Below are positions 33,801 through 44,558 of a stretch of 64,000 nt of DNA, piece by piece. The DNA is taken from contig CM012955.1 in the NCBI GenBank assembly GCA_000181795.3, positions 9,559,074 to 9,623,073 of the forward strand. The letters are read 5' to 3'. Positions within the stretch are counted from its first letter, which is position 1. Each line of letters begins with the position of its first letter. The stretch comes from Trichinella spiralis. Taxonomy: Eukaryota; Nematoda; Enoplea; Trichinellida; Trichinellidae. The notes beneath the pieces are model-generated. The model was given only the letters and a program-made list of their open reading frames with translations, ran no database searches and was not told the DNA's origin. The position numbers and the translations under genes were made by a program.

Positions 33801-35444
33801 GTGAATTGTGAAGGATGTAAATGTCAATAAATTGTAACAAAAACAATAAAGTTCTCAAAGTATAAAGAAAAGCACCTACCTGACATGTTTGCACCCGTCA
33901 TGATTCCTGTTACGGAAGGAAAAAATATTGCTAGCAGCACAAAGAACGTTGTTGTGATGTCTTGCGTGACCTCCCGGTTCAGTTGGCCTTTATGTCCAAC
34001 TGACGCTTCTCCCTTTCTCATATAATGTGATTTCCAGTTTTCTAATAAGTAGACATGAAATATTATCATTTTTGGGTACGTAGTTTAAATATTATAATTT
34101 ATATTATTTCAACAGTAGCTGTAACTCAAAACTGAAAAATAAAAATTTTCAAACCAAGAAAGGTGTGGCCGTTGAAGCCGGGAAAGCCGGCCACGAATGC
34201 CGCGTCGTGATCCACATAGTAAGAATCACATATACGTTCATTTGTTGAATTTTTTATCACGCAATATGAATTGACAATTTTCGTCTGATTGCAAACAACC
34301 GTTCGATTTTCATCCATAAGAAATTGGGGATCAAAAAGATGCGAACCAGCCATACAAACTCTAAGTTGAATTGTCCATCAGGGAAGGATATGTGCAAAAT
34401 CCGCTGCTAGAATAAAGAATCACGGTATATTACTTACTGTAGACTGGAATTGCTGTCCGATAGAAAAGCACCAAGATAAACGACCAAAACGGACAACAAA
34501 ACGCAGGCAAGTGATACAGGAGCAGCAAATTGCACAAATCGTACACCGAAACAGCAGACGACAAAGATCAACAACAAAAATGCGGTTCCATAGATTCGCA
34601 AATTGTTGAACATTTGCTCGTCGTTCGGAGAATCAGTGTGACCGAAGCGAGGCAGATCCGGTGCCATGTAAATCTAAATTGAATATTCAACGTGGATGGC
34701 AGTGAGCAAATTGGAAATCTATTTACCAAAAGAATTTCCACTCCGCCTGCAAGATACATTGACGTGGCAACGGTGTTTGCCAAATAATACAAAACTCCAA
34801 TGGCACCGCCAAATTCGGCTCCCAAATTGCGCGAAATCATAAAATACGCACCACCGCCTGATCATTTCAAAATTTAGTATATTTAAAGTGAAAATGGTCT
34901 TTAAATAAACAAAAAATTGAACATATGATAAAAAATACCAACTTTTTACTTTGCCGTTTGTCGCAATGGCGGAAATTGAAATGCTGGTCAAGAAAGTCTG
35001 AAATGTTTCACTGTACAGAGAATAATTGTATGGTTGGGGGAAATCATTTTACACAAAGACAGCACAAGAAAACCATAATAAATGACTGTGCTATGCCGGC
35101 AATGCCGACAATCCACAGCAAGCGTAAGAACATTTGCACGCCGAGTATGTGCTGGATGCTGGGCAAATAGACACCGAAAATTGTACCAAGTTTCGCTTTC
35201 TGTAGTGTAAAAAATGAATAGCAATTGAAAATACAAAGCATTAGCGATGTGTATGCAAATTTCAAGAAAAAACTGAGCATACTTTGTCGTCGGATTCAGT
35301 GGCCAATCCGCTGAACGTTTTGAGAAATGTCGATATTGTTGGCATGTTGGTGCTGGTGTCATCTTCGTACAAGGCCAGGCCCCTCTTGACTTGGATTTTT
35401 CCACCGCTGTGAGTGAAATCTTCCGAAACGGCTTTACGCAACAT
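30889..35444 (-). CDS. K-Cl cotransporter, SLC12 KCC type (copy B)
   Basis: Sixteen exons join in phase to 1021 residues: 35444-35283, 35199-35053, 34997-34943, 34857-34727, 34673-34438, 34360-34155, 34041-33880, 33651-33522, 33469-33351, 33291-32898, 32840-32736, 32669-32495, 32329-32131, 31984-31763, 31626-31463 and 31347-30889. All intron positions and phases match copy A, and nine exons, including those between TM6 and TM12, have identical lengths. The same KCC signatures are present, with the four-Cys extracellular loop (exon 6) and N-glycosylation sites. It shares the unusual TM1 His (H71) but keeps the potassium-site Tyr (Y156). Both inhibitory phospho-threonines are gone: the Y-E-R-T motif is absent and Met957 stands where K-M-N-T-A has Thr. 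The C-terminus ends L-V-T-A-C-T, and the linker before it is acidic and Ser-rich. The start is the first Met after an in-frame stop; the N-terminus is shorter than in copy A. Confidence 0.93.
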
Positions 35445-37198
35445 ATTTGGAGTATATTCAAGCTTTTCTGACAGACGGTGTGACCAGTTGGAAAAAACAG
35501 CGACGATGAAAATTGCGAAAGTAAAGTATAAGTATCACTGGCTTGTCATTAGTGATGGCAAAATGTGATCACCTCTGATTAGCATCAAAAAGGTGCAACT
35601 CGTTTCCAATGTTCTACTTTGTGCAAGCGTTGCCGTAATAAAATCGAACCAGTTCTGCGAAAAGCAGAAGAAAGATTGGGAATGTTTTCCTTAAACATTG
35701 AGCAGATGACAAATAAATGAATTGAAAAAGTGACAAGTTCGACGGCAATTCAAGCATGCTTTGAACGCGAGTTGCATTTCATTCCGGGGTATATTTTCGA
35801 AATGAGCAGAAATGACCAATCATATCTGTCCATTTGTCATCCACCCAAGGCTTACTGTTGCAAACAAATTTTAAACAACATCCACTAGCAGAGGAGGTGG
35901 TCAGAAATTCAAATCGATGTTGTGAAACAACTTCCGGTCGAACTGAGAATATGCTTAAATTTCACAGCTTCCAACACAGCATCATTTGCTCTAACTGAGC
36001 ACTGTTTTCAACTTTTTTTTAAAATACCACATACAAACTATTTAAATTTAAATTAGTTTTTTATTGTTTCACTTGATCAGTAGAAAAATTTTCTTTTCTA
36101 AAAATAAAATGGTGAAACTGCTGCGCCGTGTAAAATGCGGAACGTTTAATAAATTTATAACAAATTGCTTGAAAATTACTTCCTGACAACTGTTCTGAAA
36201 ACAATTCCCAGAAATTCAGGTCAAATGATCAAAACTATTATTTGAACAGTTTCATAACCAAATTTTCAACAAATCTATTAACAGCTTTAGAAAATTTTTT
36301 AAAATATTTCATTCATCATTTATTTTGTTGTTGCAAAAGTGTGAACATTGAAATTGACATTATTCATTTGAATGATTTGAAAAATTAATAAATTTTATAA
36401 TAAGTTGTCAATTAATTCGATTAAATGCAAATTATGACAATTAGGTAGCAATTTGTTTGCTCTGCTGTATTACGATTTTCCCCCAAGTATATAGGCGTGT
36501 GAAAATGACCGAATCAATTTAAATGAGAAGAATATATCAAACTGCTTGTTGAAATTATGATAACAATGTTTAATTGTATGAAATTGATTGCAGGTAAATG
36601 AAATTTTCAAAATTTACACTAGTGCAATTGTCAAATTTCACTTTGCACCTACAAAATTACGATGCGCAAGTACAATTACAAACATTAGTAGTGAAATATA
36701 ATTGAAAACAACGTTGATCATTAAAATTGATAAAAAGACTATTGAACAAAATTAATTGTGGATTACTTTTATTTCTGTAGTACAAAATTTCAACATTACT
36801 TTTTAAAATGCAATTTGTAATTAATTATTCAAAATGCTGATTCTACACGAAGATGGTCATGTTTTGTTTCCAAAATACAGTTCATGATTGGTGACAGAAA
36901 CAACGAGGATACAATATTTTATTGAACTAACAATAACATGCATAATAATAACATGGAAAAAAGTCATAATGAAATAAGATTTCACAACAGACTTGTCTGA
37001 ACAATTCAAGAATGATATGCATTCAATTGATAACTGCTTTGTAGAGAGGAATTTTCAATAAAAAGAATAAATAGTATAACATCTGGTGAAGAAAACATAA
37101 ATTTCATAAGATAAAATCAAAACATAAATATAATAATAATATAACAGATCTACTTTAAATTAATTCGAATAGAAAAAATGTCAAATTTGATCGGCCGG
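35445..37198. other. AT-rich spacer between copy B and the ZIP gene
   Basis: No coding frame is supported. TTTATT at 36918-36923, read on the minus strand as AATAAA, is a plausible polyadenylation signal for the ZIP gene. Copy B's promoter must lie near the left end. Confidence 0.4.
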
Positions 37199-38667
37199 TC
37201 AGAAATGTATTTGTTCATTGTACATGGCGAGAAAAAATAAACACACCAAGCCGAATAAAATACCGCTGAACTGAACGAAAAATATGCCCAGTCCATTTTT
37301 GAAATTCTGCTTCAGTTCCATTTCCAATTTTCCATTCATATCCGGAATCTGATAAACAAACAAACAAAAAAATAATTATATTTCATACAATGCAAAAAAT
37401 GCAACTGACCATGTTTGCGAAGGAGATGAATATGAACAATCCACCAGCAAATGCGAAGATGTAGTGATCCGCGCTTCCAATTCCGCCCAAGACAACCCCA
37501 ACGACAAATCCAACGTAACATGTCAGCGCTGAAAGCAAATTGCAAACCAATGCTTTTCGTAACTTCATACCCGAGTGGATCAAAATGGCCATATCACCTA
37601 AACGTATATAAATCGATCACTATAGAATGGTTGATCTTTTCCAAAATTAGCATGCAAATGGAGACTTGCCCAATTCATGCGGTAATTCTTCGCACAACAC
37701 AGCAATGCTAACACTAACTCCAGACAGTATACCCCTCGTGCACGCGGCACCAATGGACAAGCCATCGATGAAATTGTGCAGCGCATCGCCGAATATGATC
37801 ATCCACGCCACGTTGGTAGTTTTCACTTCCTCGTCCGACAAGCTTGGGGTATGCTCTTCACAGCAGAGCTGAACAAGCAAAAAGCAAAAATATTATCCCA
37901 ATAATTGAGCATTTTCACATCAAAGGCAAAACGGCATCATTACCCCGTTGGTAATGGCGTCCGACTTGACCAACAGTATCTTCTCCAACTCGCATTCCTC
38001 TTCTTCTCGTTCATCTTGGACTTTGTTCTTGGTCAAATTGCTTGTCAATGCCGCACTTTCCAACGAAATAAAATTGTCACTTCCTTTCAGTGAAGCTTCC
38101 TCAATTTTAATAATGGCTGACTCTACTTCCGCTTGAATACTTTTCGAGGTGACCAACTAAGAAAACAGGAAGTAAACAACCAAAAGCTATACACATACAG
38201 TTACCTCTCTGAATGCGGATGCTGCTCTGATAGTATTGTCGACAAGGTAAAATAGAAAAAATCCAGAAACCAATGTCCACAACACTTTGGAATTGTTTAT
38301 CGCATTGAAATCCAAACCCAACGCCTACAAACGTTCAACTGATATCAAATTGATTACGAAAACACCAACACAGGCTCATTTAGAACGGGATACGTACACT
38401 AGGCAGGAGGTGGAAAATAGCCGTGCCGGACAGTGAACCAACGCCCAAACCGACGCACCAGTCCAACAACGTTTGCCAGCGTTTCTTATTCACCAACGGG
38501 AAGAGCAGGATACCAACTATGGCAGCGAAGTTGATCAACGTCACCAAGGATATACCGACCACCCAGACTTGCCAGAAGGGAGGAGTTTCGTATTCGTTGC
38601 AGAATTTTCCAGTGGGGCAAACTTGGGAACCACCGTCAGCCATTTGGAAATTTGTCGATTCAATCAT
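37199..38667 (-). CDS. ZIP metal transporter, SLC39A8/A14-like
   Basis: Six exons join in phase to 379 residues: 38667-38398, 38324-38205, 38156-37944, 37868-37670, 37597-37410 and 37348-37199. ZIP proteins bring zinc, iron or manganese into the cytosol. The metal path is clear: H-N-F-I-D-G in TM4 (H232, D236) and E-E-L-P-H-E-L-G-D in TM5 (261-269). The first position of the TM5 motif is Glu where most LIV-1 ZIPs have His, as in mammalian ZIP8 and ZIP14, which accept Zn, Fe, Mn and Cd. The TM3-TM4 loop (about 131-215) is acidic and lacks a His-rich stretch. The extracellular N-terminus is short (about 30 residues, two Cys). Intron 4 uses a GC donor. An acceptor (CCTTTTCAG) with an in-frame TGA lies just before the ATG, fixing the start. 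Confidence 0.93.
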
Positions 38668-39800
38668 GATTCACTGAAAAGGAGAAAAAAAACATTATAA
38701 TCAATTAACAATACACATCTCTTTTCAGCAAATCAATAAATTCAATTTAATAATGCAAAAGTGAAGTCGAGACACAGCATACTTTACATTTATAACAATT
38801 ATTATTACATTATTGTAGGAGAAGTTTGCATAGGACAGTTGAGATGACAGAATAGTTGAATAGTTGTCCGATGAAAATAAACGGAAATTGGTGAACAAGC
38901 AAGCCACCAAAGAAGAGAAGCGTTATCTTAAATAATCTGACAAAACACCACCAAGCATGGGATGAGGGAGGGGGGGAGAAGGTGGGGTTAGACAAATATT
39001 TATGTCCAGCTCAGGTCAACAACATTCACTCGAAGCGTGCCGAAAAAGTGATCAACACACAACGCTGACCATTACAGGGCATATAAAATCCTATCACAAA
39101 GCAAATGGAACCACCACCCTGTCAATAACAAAGTCGACATTCGTGTGCAAATGACAAATATCCAAACAACTTAACAACGAAGCTTATGCTGTTTTCTCGC
39201 TTTTCGGCTTCTTCTCTCTCTAGTCGACCGAAACAATTGTTGTCGGTTGTTCAAGATACCGATGCTTGTACTTCAACTGCAAATTTAGCTGATCCGTTCG
39301 GCAGCTGTGAAAATGTCGAATATATATATATATATGTGTGAACAGTGGCGTCGGCCGCTGCCTTGTACTGCACATGTGATTGGCAAACAACCTTGAAAAA
39401 GCCAAAACGCACAACTGTCATAAAAATGCAGATCAATTTCACGTTAACCAACAAACTAACAACGGAAGTGACTTCCATGAATTTCACTTGATGTAAAATT
39501 AATTCATCAATCAATTGCTAACTTTATCACAATTCTGACACAATATTCAGAAGACAAGATACAAAAATTGGAATAATACGGTCAGAAATTTCCTGGCAAC
39601 ATTTGTTTCTACTATCAAGATGAATAAAGCAGAAATCTGTTGTTTATTTGAAACTGAAAATGATTCATATCACAACATTATTCACGGACAAGCATGTGTC
39701 ATGATGTGGAAATAAACAAATGAACATTTATCACAGCTTCGCTTCAAAACAGACCAATTTCGATAGTAGTTTTCCAAATGAAGCAAACCAAATCATCCCA
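38668..39800. other. Upstream region of the ZIP gene
   Basis: This is presumed promoter and 5' flank of the minus-strand ZIP gene. It contains a G-rich tract at 38959-38987 (listed separately) and an (AT)n run near 39320-39335. No coding frame is supported. Confidence 0.4.
38959..38987 (+). promoter_or_regulatory. Potential G-quadruplex upstream of ZIP gene
   Basis: Four G runs separated by loops of 4, 1 and 7 bases fit the standard G-quadruplex pattern. It lies about 290 bp upstream of the ZIP start codon, on the strand opposite the coding strand. G-rich tracts are rare in this AT-rich window. Confidence 0.45.
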
Positions 39801-39809
39801 ACAACACTG

Positions 39810-40690
39810 TATATATGAATATTTGTTCAAAAAAAATTGAAATAAAAACTACAATCTCTACAGATGAAGACAATTCTTTGTCCAAAGCGTTCATTTTATC
39901 AATTCCATTCCAATACCACATCACAATTGTAATTCATAACATTTTCAAACAAAATGGCACATTTGTACGAATGTTGTCGAAACGGATTTCATTTAATCTC
40001 ATACTTTAAAGCTGTTTGCCATAAAAAACGACGACAAAATCGACTTTCATCCAAAACATGGAAGACAAATTAAATGGTGAAAAAAAACCACTGATCGAAC
40101 TAATATTATCATTTGTTGAAGAAGTCGAATATTCGAAAATTTCAAAAGCAATTGAAATTCAACTTTACAAAAACGATGATTCACACGTTTTAGAGAAAAT
40201 CAATTCTAAAAGTAATTTATAATTTTTTTTAACACCACAAATAAAAAAGCAGGAACTAATGTTAACCTTACTATACACGTTCGCATTTGAACGATCATTT
40301 ATGGGATATTTTTAAACTTTGAATTTTATATTTAAACATAAATAAAGATTGTTTACAAATTTTACACTCTCCAACATTCTAAATATTGAAAAACTTCAGA
40401 TTTCAGAAGAACAACTGAATTTTAATTCTCAAATGGAACAATTCTTTGTAGATTCTTGTAAAAATTATTTTTTTGAACAAATTTCAATCAACAGACAGAC
40501 AATTCATCTTACTTTAAATTTAAAATGCATATTTCACATATCATGTCAACAATAAGAACTCAATATTCCGCCTTGATGGTAGAAAATTATTTTCAACGGT
40601 AGAATCAAATGATTGGCAAGTATTAATAGATATCATTAAACAACAGTTTGATCAGTTAAAATTTTATGGCATATTTTCAAATTAACTTCA
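39810..40690 (+). pseudogene. Unrecognised coding-like region, frameshifted
   Basis: Four plus-strand open stretches follow each other: about 39815-40009, 40058-40222 (ATG start, M-E-D-K-L-N-G-E-K-K), 40349-40555 and about 40523-40682 in another frame (F-R-L-D-G-R-K-L-F-S-T-V-E-S). The last two would join smoothly with a one-base shift near 40520. Residue makeup looks protein-like despite the very low GC. A donor-like GTAATT follows codon 51 of the second stretch. I recognise no family and cannot give a clean splice model, so this is either a decayed gene or a real gene with unresolved exons. Confidence 0.3.
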
Positions 40691-43600
40691 CTATATAAAA
40701 AGATAAAAAATTTTAACAATCTGTAAATAGAATAAAATTGAAGCTTTCATATTGTATCAAATGGCTGATACGATTGTTTAGGAGCAATTTTGTTTTCAAT
40801 TTCCACCTCCTTCATTAATACAAAATTAAACTAACTCTATTTTATACAGTACACTCGTTATGATTTTTAATTTGTACTCTCATAACACTGAAGCATTAAA
40901 TATTCATAAGCAAGAATACTTGAGGCGAATCAAGATAATAGTCGTTGCCATTATAAAGTAAATAAAACTATTTTTAGAAAATTTGACCAAGTAATTCTGG
41001 AATAAATTCCAATTTGAAGCAATTACTAGAGTAACAATTGAATTATTGAAAAGATTAAAAGTTGAATTTTGACCACTGACAACTGAAGCAGGTAGATGCA
41101 AAATTTTTAATCTTCACTTTCAAACATTGAATTTTTAAACTAGCATAAGTACAATAAAATTTGGTATGGAAAATTGCAATTAATTAACGTATAGTTTTAA
41201 TTAATATAATGTAATGTGTATAATTGTAATTAATATAAAATTTTAAAAAATAATAATAAAAGTTCAATTGGAATGCCTATAATAAATGAATGTCAATTTT
41301 GTACGTTTATTTGTTATTGGAATTGTTTTCCGGATTAATAAAATGACAAAATTAAAACTTTGAAAATTATTTTAAAAGAAATGAAAATATAAAAATTGCA
41401 TGAAACAAAATTGACAATTGTTCATATTTTTCCAATAATATTATATTTAAATATTCTTTTGATTAAAGAAAGTAAGAGATAATCAAAAATATTGATTTTT
41501 CCATCTTGTTCTATATAAAACTGAAATTTATGTTCATATTATTGATTGACAAGTGTAAAAACAAAGCCGAAGCAAATTGCATGCTTGTGAACAGCTTAAA
41601 GATTGAAAATTTGCATCAGTAGCTTACTCAACCACTGACAAAATGTTCATCAAATGCATCATTCAGTTCAAAGCGGTGGACTGTGAATTGAATTGAAATC
41701 TTTTGATAAATGCAACAGATAGCAAATGTGCAAACTTTTCTTATTCATATTGAAGGGATTATTTTAGTTCATTAATTTTGCAATTTTTCTTTATTCTACA
41801 GAACATTTACATTTCATTTCAGAATTGATATGATAATTTTACTTAATTTTTCAATTAACAAAATCCAAATCATCATTAATGCATATACGTGAGGATAATA
41901 TTGTTTCTACATTGATACTAATAATTGAAGTTTATGGAACTATCGGTAGTATAAATGGAAAAAAAGCATCAAATGACAGTAAAATGTTATTTACATCAAT
42001 ATTTAAAAGTAAAAAACCCACTACAAACTGACTACTTGTATATAAGATTGAAAAAACAACAAAATATCATAAATCAGACACTAATTAGCATGTATGGTTA
42101 ATTTTACAAACATATTACTGCTGCTACGACTACTACTCATATTACAAGTGGGCAATATTAAAATAATTGGTAATTTTTTATTGTTCAATGGATTAAGCAA
42201 ACATTGACAGCAGTGAAACAGATGGTGTAATTTTTATTCGATCCATTTTTTAGCTTATCTTCTTCACTGATTGAATGACGAGAAGCAGATTTTCCAAGAT
42301 CAGCTTAAATGAATTTTAATAAATAGCAGCTGTTTAAATCTTTTCAATTTATACATGTCTGGGTGTATTTGTGTGCGTGCGTGTGTATGTATGTATGCAC
42401 GTATGTGGGTGTGATATAAAATACTATTAGTCATTTTAGTAGGTGCGTATAAATCATCTGATCTTCTGATGTCAACTTTTGAAAAATTTTCTAAGCCAAT
42501 TTTCTCAACCTTGATTATTAGTAGTTTGGCTTGGTGAAATTATTCTTTGTTTTCTCCGTGTGATTATTAAAAGCGTTTTCCAACGAGAATATCTGACTAC
42601 TTCCATATATGACGTTCCACTGATATGACATTTTATGCGAACGAAAAAAACAATATTCTACATTTATTTAAAAATCAACCACCAATCAAAGAGTGCAAAA
42701 ATATTGTACAAAAGAGAATTGTTTTAACTGGTAGGATTAATTTTTCTTTTTTAATTTAATAAGTTATGCTTTATTGACGTGTATAATAAGTTTTCATTGA
42801 AATTTGCGTGCGTCTACGTAAAATTTTTCAATTTTACATAATTGAATTTATAGTTAAAAATCCGTTCCAATATTGAACTTTAAACAAATGCTCCAATTAT
42901 TTAATGTCTTCTATTCTTTAACTGCCATCAAATAGTTTAATTGTATTTCAAAAACAAAAATTATGATATTATTATTTTATTTTATCGCAAAATGTATACG
43001 AATACCTTTCTGTGGTAATTTCCGCATTCAATTATTCGACTAATATAATAATTTACATGTGGACTTAATAAGATAATTTAAACTGGAATTTTCATATTTC
43101 CTTGGAAATTGTCTTTTCTTTCTACTTCAAACGAGTGCGCATTTGCAGTTAAAGTTTACGTAATAACCACAGTGATCTATTAATTTTTTTTCATAAATGC
43201 TTCATTTTTAATTGTGAAATAATAATATTACTTTAAATTTCAAAAATTCAATAAAACTTTAATAAATTCCCACTTTACTTCACCTTTCACGTCTACGTCG
43301 AACAGACGTTACGTTGCGAATATTAAATTATTGTTCAAATATTTAACCGAATAAACTTTTTTTGATTTCGTAATTTGCTTCATTAAAAATTATTTCACTT
43401 TATTCTTTAAGAATATATAACAAATTTCATGAACAACAAAACATAAAATATAATAATGAACTTGGTAATTGTATATCTTCATTGTGTTGATAGGGTTCAG
43501 TGTTTTATTTTGATAGATAGTACTGTAAAAACATTTTGAAAAAATGCAATCAATAGCATCGAAGGCAACTATGAATGTAATAACAGTGATAATTTTTAAA

Positions 43601-44558
43601 TATAACTTATTTACTGTAATTAAAATGAAGTAATCAATGAAATTATAGACAGAAATTTTGAATAAGCAGCATTTTGTTTTTATCATTTCAAACGGCATTT
43701 ATCAAAAACTTCATTCTACTGTAATATGTTTGTTATTCAACACACAACGTTATTTGTAATTGTGTTGCATATTTTTGTAGTTTTATTGTCTAAAAATTCA
43801 AACCCATTTTTAGGAGCTTTTCAAAATTTTGACCATTTTTTGTTTATTGCTAAAATTGTCAAACGATTTGGGATTACATTAATTTTTATATTTCCATGTT
43901 TTCTTCTTTGACGTAAAAATTGTTTTTTGCTTTTTTTTACAAAAATTTGCTTTGGGTATTGTTTATATCAAACGTGAAAGCCTTTGCCTACACTGTTTGT
44001 CAGTGTCACCTAGCCAGAACAGTATTAGCATTATTTAAAAAAATAAATAATGACCATGCGTTAATATTTATCGAATTGGAATTGCAATTCAACGGCCCTG
44101 CCAATTTGACAGTGGATTAAATTGCAATTTGATCAGTACCAATTATTCTCCTTTTCCTCATTAAAATTAAAATTCTTTACAACAGGCGAAATGTATTTTT
44201 CTTTTATTTGTGCTTTTTTGCTTTGCTTTATTTTATTGTTTTTTTTTCAAAAGCAGATGATGATGATGATTAATCAATAAACAAATCGACCGACCTTTTA
44301 TACTTGTCAAATTTTATTTGCTTACTGTACTCGTGTTGATGACCCAGAATAATAGAGGGTGATTGTCAGGTAGAATTTTACAAAAAAATTTGCATACTTT
44401 TCGGGGCGAAAGCAAACAAATCTTGAAATGTCGAAGCGTTTGATTTGCGCTGTTGCGGACGGACGGAGCGCATGAGATCTGTAATTAGCAATTTCCACCA
44501 AGCAGTTAGTGATTGATCAATAAAGCACAGTCTAATTAAATTTCGTTGAACCTGAGAA
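40691..44558. other. AT-rich intergenic sequence
   Basis: No gene recognised. It contains a GT-rich stretch near 42360-42415 and a short (GAT)n tract near 44254-44270. Confidence 0.4.

Noticed and set aside
34988-35461. Minus-strand frame of 157 codons over the start of cotransporter copy B
   Set aside because: It is out of frame with the conserved TM1 sequence and runs through introns 1 and 2.
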